Below, piece after piece: positions 46,548 to 59,238 of a DNA stretch of 64,000 nucleotides (position 1 is the stretch's first letter; each line of letters begins with the position of its first letter). Below the pieces are notes generated by a model that was not told the origin of the DNA, ran no database searches, and worked only from the letters and a program-made list of their open reading frames with translations. Location: positions 9,293,001 through 9,357,000 of the forward strand of contig NC_056540.1 of assembly GCF_910596095.1 (NCBI RefSeq), read 5' to 3'. Origin of the DNA: Thunnus maccoyii. Its lineage: Eukaryota > Chordata > Actinopteri > Scombriformes > Scombridae. Position numbers and translations under genes: made by a program.

Positions 46548-49500
46548 ATGAAGGTGGGAGCTGCAGCTTTGGCTGGGGGTATATTTGGGGCATTAGGGAC
46601 CCTGTGTTTCTTCCTGGCCTTTGGGACAGACTACTGGCTGGTGGCCAGTGACAACTGCGGACCATATACATGGTCGACACAAACAACACCAACAGGGGAG
46701 AAAGATGCCAATGGGACTGAGGTAGGAAAGATACGCATGTACACATGACTGTTTATCTTCATAGAGAAGCCCATAAGTGTGTGCACATATAAACTTATAC
46801 TAATACATCAATAGAAAACTTTATTACCCGCAGCTAGAATTGATAGATGAGAGATATACAACCATATAATAGTAGTCAGAGAAGTGTTTATTTTGATCAC
46901 TGAAACATCACACGATCACCACAAAAAAAACAGTGTGAATCCTGATCAAATGCTCCATAAACAGTGGTGTTAACGCTATTCCACTATAGGATATAGGAGA
47001 TTTAAAGATGTACTGAAGTGATTTTGTATTGCAACTCCATAAGGATGGGGAACTTTATGGGGAAAAGAAAGACAGATTTTAAAAAAGAATGAACACAAGC
47101 AGTGCAGTAGAGGCCAAGAAATCTTGACTTTTAGTCTGAGTTTTGTGACTTTTGGTAAGGATCAAGCTCCAGAAACACTGGATTCTACACTTCCTATAAT
47201 GCAGCTAATACCATCATTTCATGAGACTCTCTGTCTAGTAAATGCAAATATCTTTCACAGTTTCACAGTCCCCAGTTTGTAATGCAAGTGTTCAATTAAC
47301 AATACTAGGACTAAGCTTTGTGAGTTGTGTGTTAGCATGTTAACATTTGCTAATTAGCACTAAACACAAAATTACAGCTGAGGCTGATAGGAATGTCATT
47401 AGTTTAAGCCAAATTATTGGACAAATTAAAATTTTGACCTGATGATGGCATCATATGAAAAGTTGAGGGATCATCAAAATTCATCCTCTGGGGACCAAGT
47501 TTCATTGCAATCCATCCAATAGTTGTTGAGATGTTTCAATCTGGACAGTCAACTAACAGACCGACAGAATGAGCAGTTCTCCCCATAAAGAGTCAACTGA
47601 TCTTTAAATGTAAAATCGACGGACTGCCCCTTTAATCTTCCAGTTTATTCTTCCATGCCACATTTGTGAGAAAGTTCACTTGATGCAAAGTAAGGGATAT
47701 ATTTATGAAAGCTAATCCCCCAGTGAACCCCTCCCTAACATCACAGCACAACAGAGTCTTTCATTTCCAATAAAAGATGATGATTAAAGTTGCTGTGTGT
47801 TATTCTGCACCATCAATCATATTTTTGACAAGCAAGTGGAGGGTATCATTCATGCGTGTTTCATAAGTTCCCCTTGAAAACCTCACAGACCAGCAGGCCA
47901 TAATCAGAACCACGTTTGATGCTGTGGCACCACTGAAGTACAGAGCGGCTAACACAGCCATGTGTTGACAGAGCTGACAGAAATTAAGGTTCAGCCATCT
48001 TAATAGTCGTAGTAGTAGTATAGTTAGGTGTCTATCTCGTTATTTGTCTGCTGATTTTTGTCTGTCTCTTATTCGTCTTTAGATCCAGTTTGTGAAGGCA
48101 GTCACTGTTGCTCCTTCATCTCTCAGTCTCCACCATGAGGGCTTTTTCTGGCGTTGCGTGTTCCAGGTGGACCCCACAGCACACGCAGTCCTGGCTACTC
48201 TCTTCAGTATGTGGGCCTATGCCAGATTTTTTCTTAAGACAACAACATTTTTTCGTTGAGGCTTGTCCAGTGTGGTTGTATGTCTTGTGCTCAGCAGTGT
48301 GGTCAGCGTGACGTGCTACCAAGGGCAGGAAAGATAAATGCCTATAATTTGGATATTTGACAGAAAATATATAGGAGGAGAGCAAGAATGAATTTCAATT
48401 TATGATTTGACATTTTTCAGTCTTGTGGTGTTTCTTATGTTTTTCCTATATACAAACAGTCTTTTTAAAACCACATTATGGGGTTGACACTCTCTTTGAG
48501 CCATAGGACACATTTTAAACTTTCCTTTTTCTTTTTCCTGTAGCAAACCAGCCAGAATCCAAGGTGTGTATCCATGGTTACCTCTTTCCTCTGCCAGTGG
48601 CACTTGGACAAGTGCCTCATCCAAGTTATGATGCTACAGCAGGTAATACTCTCAGTCACATATATACAGGCAGGTGACAAACTAAAGGAAAAACCTGTAG
48701 GTTAGTGAGGGAACATAATCAATGCAGATGCTTCCATACAGGGCGTGAGGGTTCACTTGATGATTTGATATGAAAATGATGGAAATCATATGCTGTGGCC
48801 TTCAAAGGCACCAGATCTCAACCCAACTGGACACCTATGGGAAATTTTGGAGCGTGTGTTTAAACACAGAGTTCCACAGACTTGGAGAATATATGCCAAA
48901 GAGCATTGAAGCTGCTCTGGAGGCTGGTGGTGGCTTAACTCCTTACACTTCATGTTGATTTTTTCTTTAATTTGTCACCCATCTGTATCTGCATACACAC
49001 ACACATTTGGCCATTTACAGTGAGTGAAACATTAAAATAAGCTTAAATTTCCAAGTATGTAAGTAACCAACAGTGGGAAGCTGAAGGGTCATGGCATCAA
49101 CTGAATGAGCCTAAAAATTACTGGGAGAAGGAATAAATTAAGTACAAAGATGGTGTTTGTATTTCTTCTTCATTATGCAAACCAGAGAAAATCGAGAATT
49201 TTAGAAATAGTGAGGTCTTGGGTTAAAGTCCCCTAATGTAAAATTTAAATTGAGTCTAAAAATACTGGACTCTATCTATAAAACACCCACCAGTAAGTCG
49301 TTTGGAATAGTTAGTACATTTTGGGAAATACACTTATTCATGTTCTTGCTGATTTTGATACCACTCTCATGTGTATGCTAAATATGATGCAGTAGCCAGC
49401 AGCTAGTTAGCTTAGCTTAGCACAAGGACTGGAAACAGCTGGTCTGGGTCTGTCCAAAGTTGCGGGGCAATTTTTATGACCCCTGTAAAACCACAAATTG

Positions 49501-50903
49501 TTGTTTTCATACTTCACTTTTTGCATGGATTAAACAAACATTAGCATGTTCAAGAGATTTAGAGGTGCTGATAGGCGGAATTTGCTAACTTGTTGACAGC
49601 TTATTGCACAAAGACTAGAAACAGAGGGAAACGATTAGCCTGGAGCTATCCCTAGATCACAAGTTAAGCCTACCAGCACCTCTAAAGCGCACAAATTAAC
49701 ACATTATATCTTGTTTTTTAATTTGTAAGAAGTCACTGCTTCTGGAGAAATAGTTGCATACATAACCCCCAGCAAAACAACTAATTGTTGTTTTTACACT
49801 TTTGTTTTCATACAGATAAAACAAGCAAGACATAATGTGTTAATTCGTGAACTTTAGAGGTGCTGGGCAGATTTTTTTTTACCTTTGGACAGAGCCAGGC
49901 TAGCTGTTTCCCCTGTTTCCAGTCTTTGTGCTAAGCTAAGCTAACCAGCTGTAGTGTCATATTTAACGGACAGACATGACAGCAGATAGAAAGTAGATAA
50001 GCATATGTCCCAAAATGTTGAATTATTCTTTTAATTGTGGAGCATCACTCCCCCCGATTGCTAACGTCTCCAGATTCCCAGAGAAAATACTGAGGACATA
50101 ATCTCAGTGTCCTCAATGATAGCTACGGCCTTGATGTAAACACACACTCTCTATAAACACAGACTGGTCAACTTTTTTGATGGTGGTGGCCTGGTTGTGC
50201 TTCTTGCAGTGTTTCGGGGTTTCTGGACTGTGCTGATAATCCTCGGGCTGGTCTTGGCTCTGACTGGAGGTTTCCTCTTGGTCTGTGGTGTCCCGTTCAT
50301 CAGCCACAAACTGTACAAGCTGGGAGGGGCCTTCCTCATCGCTGCTGGTAAAATATAGACTATATGCATGTGTGGTGTTCACAGTCATAATGTCTGCAGT
50401 GTGAAATATGTTGCTAGGGGAATAGGTGAAAGTACACAAACACATGTTGCAGTCACTGTTGCTGCTGTCAGCTGTTCATACCTGTCACATGACAAACACA
50501 TACCCACCACACAGAGCAGCAGATGTCACTCTGCAGCACTGTCGCTATAACAACAGCAGGTGTAAACATTGCTACCGTGGTAACAGTGGAAATGAATAGA
50601 AGCTGCATTCCTCTGGAACAACTTGCAGCAATGATAGGCTCTATCTCTCTCGCTGTCTGACTCTCCTTATATCACTCCACAGCCTGCTTGTTCCTGGCCG
50701 TGCTGCTGCTCTATGTGCTGTGGATGGAGCTGGTGGATGTGAGGCGCTACATCCTCCAGGAGAGAGGGGAGGCATGTCCAAGTGCACACGTTTCAGTGCT
50801 CTACGGTCTGTCATTCATGGTGGCGGCAGCTGGCGTGCCTCTGGAGCTTGTTTCTGGGTTGGTCTTCATGCTGGTGGGCCGAGCGCTGCAAGCAAGCAAG
50901 TGA
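46548..50903 (+). CDS. tmem182: TMEM182-like four-pass membrane protein
   Basis: Five exons, 46548-46721, 48083-48206, 48544-48642, 50210-50347 and 50683-50903, give 251 residues; human TMEM182 has 229. TMEM182 belongs to the claudin/PMP22-like superfamily. It is muscle- and fat-enriched, and is reported to act with integrin beta-1 to restrain myoblast fusion. Four hydrophobic helices are visible: residues about 5-28 (AAALAGGIFGALGTLCFFLA), about 138-158 (WTVLIILGLVLALTGGFLLV), about 170-195 (LGGAFLIAAACLFLAVLLLY) and about 220-246. The first outer loop has the family phrases FGTDYWLVAS, HHEGFFWRCVF and TNQPESK, and RGFW precedes helix 2, all matching human TMEM182. The loop is longer than in human because of a Thr-rich stretch with one N-glycosylation site (NGTE) at the end of exon 1. 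Frame is intact. Orthology to one of possible fish duplicates is unresolved. Confidence 0.93.
47325..47575. repeat. Interspersed repeat, second GCTAATGTCAGCATGC-family copy
   Basis: Shares TTAGCATGTTAACATTTGCT, CACTAAACACAAAATTACAG, GACCTGATGATGGC and CAATCCATCCAATAG with the copy at 23040-23612, in the same orientation. It lacks the left part. Located in tmem182-like intron 1. Confidence 0.7.
48665..48987. mobile_element. Tc1/mariner-type non-autonomous element
   Basis: Flanked by TA. The left end reads CAGGCAGGTGACAAACTAAAG and the right end, reversed, CAGATGGGTGACAAATTAAAG. Near 48812-48860 one frame encodes DLNPTGHLWEILERV, the hallmark of the end of a Tc1 transposase catalytic domain. 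So this is a deletion derivative with a transposase remnant. It sits in tmem182-like intron 3. Confidence 0.8.
49302..50034. mobile_element. Compound TTAA-type MITE, AGGAATAGTTTGACATT family
   Basis: The left end GGAATAGTTAGTACATTTTG and right end CAAAATGTTGAATTATTC are inverted. The interior contains the family phrase for 'TTTAGAGGTGCTG' twice in direct and once in inverse orientation (CAGCACCTCTAAA), so two copies or a rearranged copy are fused. TTAA occurs at the right end (50031-50034). Located in tmem182-like intron 3. Confidence 0.75.
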
Positions 50904-53499
50904 GCTGGCCATCTGGCCTGTAGGAGAAGAGAGGACTGACCTTTTTATGTCCCGCAATGGGACTCAGCAGGACACTTCTGGGATGTACATAAATACTGGT
51001 TGGAAAGATACGACCAACATTATAGCACCACCTTTTGGATATTAAGTAGCATGCAGTCACAGACACTAGTTTGGTGTATCAGTTCCACTTATTTGTTTTG
51101 AATGATTTCTATTTAAAAATCACTATTGCTAGGGAATAATAATACCACAATATATCAATTTATGGGATTAACATGGTGTAATATGGATATGCTATTAGCA
51201 GTAAGGAGCAATATTTGATGTGCCAAGTTTTTTTTTACACAAGACTGTGTTAATACACTCAGTTGCATTCTACTGTCATTCTACCAATTGCCATTTTTAT
51301 TAATGCTGCAAACGATGGGTCCACAGCACAGAAAGTGAGAAATGCATGGGTGAACCAGCTGTGTCCCCTGTCCTGACTTTGGCACACGATCAAAGAAGGT
51401 TAGCTGGAGCGGAGTGAGATGGGAGGGAGGAGTGGCTGTGTGGCTGGATGGACTGGGGACAGAAGTGGTAGGTTTTGATAGTAAGGGGGGGGGGGGGGGT
51501 GTAGGAGGGACAGAGAGAATTGATGCGTGTAGGGGGGCACATGGGGGCTTTGAGAAATGAACAGCTGTTTGTGGGTTTGGTTGGTATAGCCTACAGCAGG
51601 CCAGCCACCTGCCTCCTTCACCCCAATCACATTTCACTCCCTCATTCAATCTCCTATGCTTTATTTTTTTCTGTAACACATTGTCACATTTATCTTTTCC
51701 ATCTTACATGTTTACAGAAGCTTTAGTGTTAGACTAAGGCCAAACCATTTCAATTCAAGTGTAAAACTGTTTAGTTATGTACCTAATGTGTCATTATGGT
51801 GTCATACCAACAAGGCCTCATACAGATAATTCACGCCTGCCACTATTATAGATAATCTATTGACAACCTCCTCTCTTATTTTTTCAAAAGAGAAGTCATA
51901 GATAAAATATTAACATGCACGCACACACAAAATGACTCACACTGTTATGGACGTTCTGTCTTTGGCTCAGTGTTATCCAAAAGGGAAACACAGATTTGTG
52001 ATTGTATCATATCTGCTACAATATTAGATCATACTCCTTTTTCATTGGTCTGAATGGGCAGCGGGCGGAATCTCAATCACGCATATCAGCTTTCATCTGC
52101 TCCACTGAGGAGCAGGAGGAGAGGCATGTTTGCTTCAAAGAACTCACTGATATCAAACACACACACACACACACATGTTGTGTGATCAAACTGTCTATGA
52201 GAACACACTAGTGTTAATTATTAACATATACTGTGTATAGCTGCACATGTAGTGCTGATCCCAGATCAGACTTGTAGAATAGTGTACTTCAGAGCCGTAT
52301 AATGTAATGGAGCACCATAGCCAGCCATCAAATGTTATAGGTCAGCTAAGCTTAGCTGTGCTGTGATATCAGTGGTACATTGTGGTTGTTTGGTACATGT
52401 GATTTTGTAATTCTGTGATATTTATTTCTGATTAACATCACAGATATATGTGATATGTTTGTGCCATTTGTCTACAACAGCTTAATTACTACCTGTTTTG
52501 GCTTTGACAAAAACTTTTAATCTCAATGAAGCTTATATGGTAAATAAAGTTTGCTTAAATAATGATTTATAGACTGTCGTCTCCAGCATCAGAAAAAGCT
52601 TCTCTGTGATATTAAATTTGAACTTTCGGGCCTCAGAAGCAGAGAAACCCAGTTCACAGTTTGACTTTAAAGGCATTTGGACTTCAAGAAAACACACCAC
52701 TCCGGATCTGAAGAAGCCTGAAGAAAGTAAGATACAGTAGATAAAAAGAAATAAATATGAGAGGTTAGGAAGAAAGAGAAGAAAAGACAAGTCAGAAAAA
52801 GAAGAAAACACACAACTCTGTTTGAAGATTTTTTGAGGTGTTTAATTGACAGCAGAGCTGATTGAGAGATAAATCTGACAATTTTAAAACACAGAAAATG
52901 AACATAAGTTAAAAAAAAAATGACAAAAAAACACCATAAACAACAGGGACAGGGATGTTTTTTTTATGTCTGTCTCTAACATTTCTGCCACCACCCCAAT
53001 ACAATGGAAGTAAATAGAGTTTTGTTTGTGGTGCAATTAAAATTTACATTTACAAAAATCAACAGCAACATGTCTTTCCAGAAACTGTTACTAATACACA
53101 GACACCACTGTGGACAGTTTATAATTTGACCCTATCTGATGACAGTAAAATCTAAATTATTCTGAGTATCCAGGACATTGTGTCATTATTAATGGAAAGA
53201 CACACTATTTTTTGTCATTGTTCAATGCTTTGAATACCATACATTCTCATATTGCTGAGGGTAAGTGAGAAAACTTTTTTATTTATGTTGTTTACTTTTC
53301 CTTTATGTTGTTATCTGAGCTTCTGTCTGACCAGCAAAAAATAATATTTGTATGATCATATACAAAAAGAAATCAAATGCAGCAGTAACAACTAGGAAAG
53401 GCTGCATTTTTGGTTAAAATGTATGTAAGGTTGCTTCAGCTGAAATAGTTCAGCTTAGTTCAGCTGAAAAACCTTAATCCTTTTATTGATATGGGAGTC

Positions 53500-53805
53500 A
53501 TAGTTAAGGTTGAAGCACTTAAAGGACCTAAAGTGTCACCTGAAGTACTGAAAGAAGTTGCAATGAAAGTTAACCTGCAAACACTGAAGGGAATTGAAGC
53601 CTCAGTTGAAGTTAAAGAACTGAAAAAAAAAGTTGAAGTTCCAGTTAAAGTGTAAGCAAAAAAAGAAGTCGAGGTGTCAGATGAAGTATTGAATAAGTAA
53701 TAAAAGTAGCTGAAGTGTCAGTTCAGTCAATAAAAAAGGAGCTAGAAGTTTTAGTTTAGGTGTAAACACTGAAAAGATTTGCAGTGGCAGTTGAAGTGTA
53801 AGGCC
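53500..53805. repeat. Degenerate minisatellite with about 30-base units
   Basis: The motif GTTGAAGT with variants (GTCACCTGAAGTACTGAAAG, CAGTTGAAGTTAAAGAACTG, GTCAGATGAAGTATTGAAT) recurs about eight times at spacings near 30 bases. Units are strongly diverged. No open frame is kept across the array. Confidence 0.6.
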
Positions 53806-54499
53806 ATGTTCAGACTGATTTTAACCCTAAGTGAACAGACGCCCCTTTATTCATTTCAATGTGGCCAGCAAGGGTACCAATGAGATGGCTCCAGCAAAAA
53901 TACATCAGGTTGTCCTGCAAAAACATAGAACCCTCTGAACCTTTTGCCAGATCACAACACAACATCATCCGGCAAAGTGCTTTTGTGGCCAATTAAATGT
54001 TTATCATTGTGACAAAAGAAACATTAAAAATAAAATAAGATATTTTCCATTGTGATAGTTTTTCAGAGTTTCATTATGAACCACTGTTCATCTGATAAAC
54101 CCATGTCTCAACCGTAACCAAAACAACATTGCTGCTAACGCAGCTCCTTGCATTGTTTTAATGCAGGGTTGCCAATCAGTGGTTAGTACTGTTGCCTCAC
54201 AGCACAGTTCCTTGGACTGAATCTCATCCCTGCTCTGTTCTGTGCAGAGTTTGAGTTTTCTCTTTATGAACCATTGAAGTGCCAAAATACAACAACTATG
54301 TCAAAGAAGGAGCTTTAACTTCAAATCTGAAACATGAACTGTTGAAAAATGACTTTTATTCTGTGCACTTTCAACAAACATTAAGCTGTCCAGCAAACTA
54401 TTATAGCCATTAAACCATTATCCACAGCTTAGATAAATAGTTGGCAACTGGTCCATATGTTGACTAGTTTCATCAAGATGGTTGAATTCCTACAATCGG

Positions 54500-54512
54500 C
54501 CAGCAGAGGGCT
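54500..54512 (+). promoter_or_regulatory. CTCF-like core motif
   Basis: CCAGCAGAGGGCT matches the CTCF core CCASYAGRKGGC on the plus strand, about 3.6 kb after the tmem182-like stop. Confidence 0.4.
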
Positions 54513-55500
54513 CTCCAGCTCTCCCCTTCAAAAGGAAAATTTCCCATGCATGGATGGACAGAAGGGAGAAATATGAGGGAGCAGCCGGTGTAAAGGGAAG
54601 GAAAGTGAAGGGAAGGAAAGGAAGCAATTACTGAGCGGAGTATTGAGCTAGAACCCTGGCTTGTTCAGTGACTGTAGCTCTTCCTAATCATAGTTAATTA
54701 ACTCTTATGTCTCCTCCCTTGTCATCCACAACAATGGAAACACACTATCACTTCATTTAAGGAAGAAATAATCTTACACTTGAAGTGTCAGCAATTATGG
54801 TGTTATAATATTATGCATATGGCATAGCGAGCATCATGTGAATAAAGACATGACATGATAATAAAATAATAAATGGTTTGCAAATTAACCCCACCAGACC
54901 TAAGGAACCCAAGGAGCATACATCTTGTTGATTGGGGATAATGAGTGTGTATTATGTATGTGCGTGTGTGGATCTATATATGTATATATCAGTGTCTTTA
55001 CAGGCACGGCAGCATTATTCACTGCTAATTTTCCAGTATTTGCCAAAGGCCCCATACATGTGATGTGTCAGACAGCAAACAGCAGGATGTGGTCTCACAG
55101 GAGGTAGGGAAAATTAACCCTATGCAGACCCCTCACCCCTCCATCCTCCGGAGCACCTGGACTGAATACTGGTGGGCTCTAATCCAGTCAAAGAGGGGAT
55201 ACACTTGGTGAGAGCGCTTTCCTTCCTTTCTCTAACCCCCTAACTCTACTAGTGAGCCGATTACCTGCTCTGTGTGTGTGAGCCCCAGCCCGCTAGGCCC
55301 TGAGCATGGCTCTTTTTGTGTGTGTGTGTGTGTGTGTATGTACGCAGGACCAGACGGACACAGTTTCTCCCAGATAAAGGCTTTTCTCCTGTCAAAAATG
55401 ACTGCCCTGATAAGAGCTGATATGAGAGAAAAGCAAGCCTTATGGCATCACTCTTGCTTTTTTTGTTTCTATTGTACACCCCAAATCCCCAGGAACGGGA

Positions 55501-55512
55501 TACACACACACA

Positions 55513-55562
<50 letters not shown>
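55501..55562. repeat. (AC)n microsatellite
   Basis: Long AC array with one AT interruption; a short GT array lies nearby at 55316-55338. Confidence 0.95.
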
Positions 55563-55566
<4 letters not shown>

Positions 55567-56604
55567 TAATCTGTATTGAGGGGTAGTTGAGGTAGAGAGG
55601 GAGCAGGTGGAGGGATAAAGAAGAGTTGCTGTGTGTGTTTCTTTTTCTATTTTACCCTAACCCAACAACTAGTGTGGTCTTATTAAAGACATCCCTCCCC
55701 TCAAACAACGCCTCAACACACACACACACACACACGCACACATAAACACACATGCATACATACTGTTCATGCAGACAGATTATGTCTCAGGCAGTCAGAG
55801 CTCCTGCCTTCAATTAACCTCACAAAGACAGGATCACTTACACACACATACTCTGATGATGATAGCAGGAGTGAGACAGTTAAGAGGTGCATGTGAATGG
55901 CTGCTATGTATACAATAGGCTCTACTACATAGCAAGGTATGATACAGTAGTCGATTTATTAATGAAGAACATTATGTCATATGCTGTATCTTCTGACTGA
56001 GAGAATAGACGTGTTCCTGTGTATCATCCACCATGTGAATACATTAAATATGTTTTCAACTGTTACAACAAACTCACCAGATGTTGTTTTTGTTGCTGAA
56101 AACAGTAAAAGAAATTAAAAATTCAAGGTGGAATGTGCTGGAGAAAATAAATACAGGCAGGACGTATAGTAAATGAAAACAGCTTGGTTTTATATTGGGC
56201 AGGGAATTTCTTTAGCCTGGTGGCTAGGGGGTTGCAAATAGCAGAAATGTCTGAGAAAAGGGTTCAAGTTTGTGAATTACGTTAAATTGTATATTTATTG
56301 TATTGGGGAAGGTTTTTGTCACTGAGGATAAAACTTGTGTTCCTGTTTTGGTCTCACAAAGCTAAAATGCTTTCTGACTTTATTAGACCTTGGTTAAGGT
56401 CTCAATATGCTGCAAACAAAGGTCTTGTCGGACCGTCTAATGAACCCCTTCCCACGGAATAGAGAGCTAAAGTCATGATGTCACGTCCGGGCTCACCTCT
56501 GTTCCACAAGCTTCTGTGACTCAATACAATCTGTCATTCAGCTTTTCTTTCATTGGCCTTTATGAAAAAACGGAGCGTGTTGCTGTGGTTTACTTTCCAT
56601 ATTC

Positions 56605-56680
56605 GAAGAAAACTCTTTACTTACTTAAAGTAAAGAAAACTCTTTACTTACTTAAAGTAAAGAAAACTCTTTACTTAGCG
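56605..56680. repeat. 27-base tandem repeat, palindromic unit
   Basis: AAAACTCTTTACTTACTTAA followed by AGTAAAG is present as two exact copies and a partial third. Each unit contains the inverted repeat CTTTACTTA-C-TTAAGTAAAG. The reading frame through it repeats KKTLYLLKV, but the frame has no start context or neighbours that would suggest a gene. Confidence 0.8.
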
Positions 56681-57087
56681 CAGATAAAACTACAGCTCCC
56701 ATGAAAAAACTACAAACACAGTAGTGAGGGTACTTGCACCACTGTAACTTGGTTTCATTTATGTCCATAAAACTCCCCAACACTTTCTTCTGAATCATTT
56801 TTCAACCCTCTAGTTGTTCACTCCTCTCTGTCCTGCTGTTATTACAAACATATCTGAACTAGCCACAACCCCTTGACTTGCTAACGGACTCACCTTCTCT
56901 GTTGAACTGTGATGTTTCACCCATGAATGTCTAAGGATTTTGGAATTGGTGTTTTAAAGGCTGCTAATAAACGTAAACGTAACGATATTAGATTTTTCGA
57001 AAAACAACTGTCCTTATCTAAACATATGAAGCAGGCCGCATACTATTCTGTTCCAAGGCTCGATTTTTAGTTAGTTACACGTTAATG

Positions 57088-57568
57088 GGGCTGCGTCTGA
57101 AATTCCGGAGAGATTTTTTAGTATGTCCGAAACCTTAGTATGAAACCAATAGTGCGTGAAGTGCATACTATTTCCAGGGAAATATTACAGTATGCAAGCA
57201 CTGGACACTATGCCAACAAATACATCCCACAATGCAATGCAGTAGGGATGACAACAACAACATAACAGACAATGGCCGACAGCGACCAAGGCAGCTCTGG
57301 CATAACGTCAATAACACTTCAATTTAAGTAAGACTTCACTTTCCTAGGCGTAATATATTTTTTAAATGTGTTCAAACTTTATGGTTGGCATGGGCTACCA
57401 TGGTTACTCGTCTCCAACCGGCAAGGGGGCTCTCAGGAAGTGATGTGATAATTACAGCTCAGTGTGTCAAAAAAAGATACACACTACTGTTTGTTCACAG
57501 AAAAGTATGTTGAACGATAGTAAACATATTGGATATGTAGTGCATTATATGCGATTTCGGACGCAGCG
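57088..57568. mobile_element. MITE with GCTGCGTCYGAAAT terminal repeats
   Basis: The left end reads GGGGCTGCGTCTGAAATTCC; the right end, reversed, GCTGCGTCCGAAATCGC. The arms also share TAGTATG and GTGCATACTA-like phrases. The type resembles fish hAT or PIF/Harbinger MITEs. No transposase is encoded. Confidence 0.75.
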
Positions 57569-57778
57569 TGAGATTTTGAATGAAGATTTCTTACTTCTGG
57601 AACAGAGCCCAGAAATTCTGGTTTCACTCCACCTGTCTACTGGGGGACAATTTTTGTAACTTTCTGAATTAGATAATCTGACAACCACATCTACTTTGTA
57701 CATCACTATGTGCAGGGTATGTGTGAATGCTAGATTTGAACTTTTCTCTTAAGCTCTCTTTTATCATTCTCCACACAG

Positions 57779-57827
57779 CTACTTGACGTACGATGCAGTT
57801 CGTTTGAAGCAGATTGAATTCTTTAGG
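57779..57827 (+). other. Isolated exon-like segment
   Basis: A 49-base stretch is bounded by a strong acceptor (TTATCATTCTCCACACAG) and a consensus donor (GG|GTAAGT). One frame reads YLTYDAVRLKQIEFFR. I do not recognise the peptide, and found no partner exon in the window. It could be an exon of a long non-coding RNA or of a gene that continues outside, or a chance pair of splice sites. Confidence 0.25.
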
Positions 57828-58020
57828 GTAAGTCATGTATCAGGCCAGCTCCATTGGATGAGTCCTCCCACTGGTTGACTATTAAATTCTTTAAGATTAC
57901 TACCCTGTAAATACAGCAGTGTGATTGATAGAACACACAGCTATACTCATCTTTGTTGCAGCTGCCTTCTTAATTCACCTCCTGCTGATCTGCAGGGGGA
58001 TGTAAAGCTTTTTTGGCCCA

Positions 58021-58064
<44 letters not shown>
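58021..58064. repeat. (GT)n microsatellite
   Basis: Uninterrupted GT array. Confidence 0.95.
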
Positions 58065-58066
<2 letters not shown>

Positions 58067-59238
58067 TTTGGCCCTGGCACACACCACTGGAGCTACCTGG
58101 ACACACGCACACACACAGAAATCACTGTGTACATGGACTGCAAACTCTCTGAGCTGTCTGGCAAACAAACCATATCCAGTACAGATACAGTAGAATCCAT
58201 TTGAACAATAAATAAATACAATAAAGTCAAATAAAAACAAAGAGCTTTGCATACAAGCAGGAAGCGTTCTGTGTGGGCAGACAGAACAGAGGAGATACTG
58301 CTTTGGGCTCGTGTCTCAACCATCCCCTTTCTTCTTCTCAACTATATGTCTTTATTTTCTTTTAACATCCCCCCTTCCCTCCACACACACCATTCCTCTC
58401 CCCAACTCCTTTCATTTATGCTGAAGGAGAGGAAGAGGAGACTGAGGAGAGAGGAGGAGGGGGTTGCGATTAGTTTCAGGGTTCCAGCCCACTTGATTGG
58501 CAGCTGGCAGCATATGGAGCTGTGAGGAAGGTTTGCCCACGCTCACTTCTGAGGAAACAAATATTTGCCTGAAGGGGAGAGAGAGAGAGTGGGAGAAAAA
58601 AATATTAATTAGTTTGCAGACGCACCGAGAGATAAAAGTCGGCAAGACGTATCCATCAAAAGGCTGCAGAGTTAGCTGCAAAATGGAAATTTTCCCCAAG
58701 TTGACAGATCCAGTAGGCTGCTGGCAGAGCTGAGGGGAAGAACACATGCACGCAGGGAGAGCACTGAGGTGCACAACACAGGAACCCTACGTGGAGACTA
58801 CATTAGCATCTGTGCATACGTTAACATATTCTGAGTGGAATTAACTTTTAGGCATGCATCTTCCACGCTTGAGAAACATTGCTCTAGCCCCTCCAATTAT
58901 TTCTTAATTACCATCTTCACACTGAAATAGAGTTGTGTGGAGATAAAATCGACACATATGCAACACATCAGGTGCACTCAATGTAAACATGCAGATATCA
59001 TTTAAGAAATGTTTGCTGTCACCCCATGACTCCAAACCATCAACATAGAGGATTTTTTAGATTACTTTTTGATAAATGTAGCAAATATATTGTTGTACTT
59101 CTCTAAAACCTCCAAACCAAACATGCGCAGGCGTTATAGGAGCTTATCCTCTCGTATAACATCTCAGTACGGATACACATCTACTAGGACTACTCTGCTT
59201 GTCAGTCTGACCTTCATACACCTTCTTGCTCCCAAATC

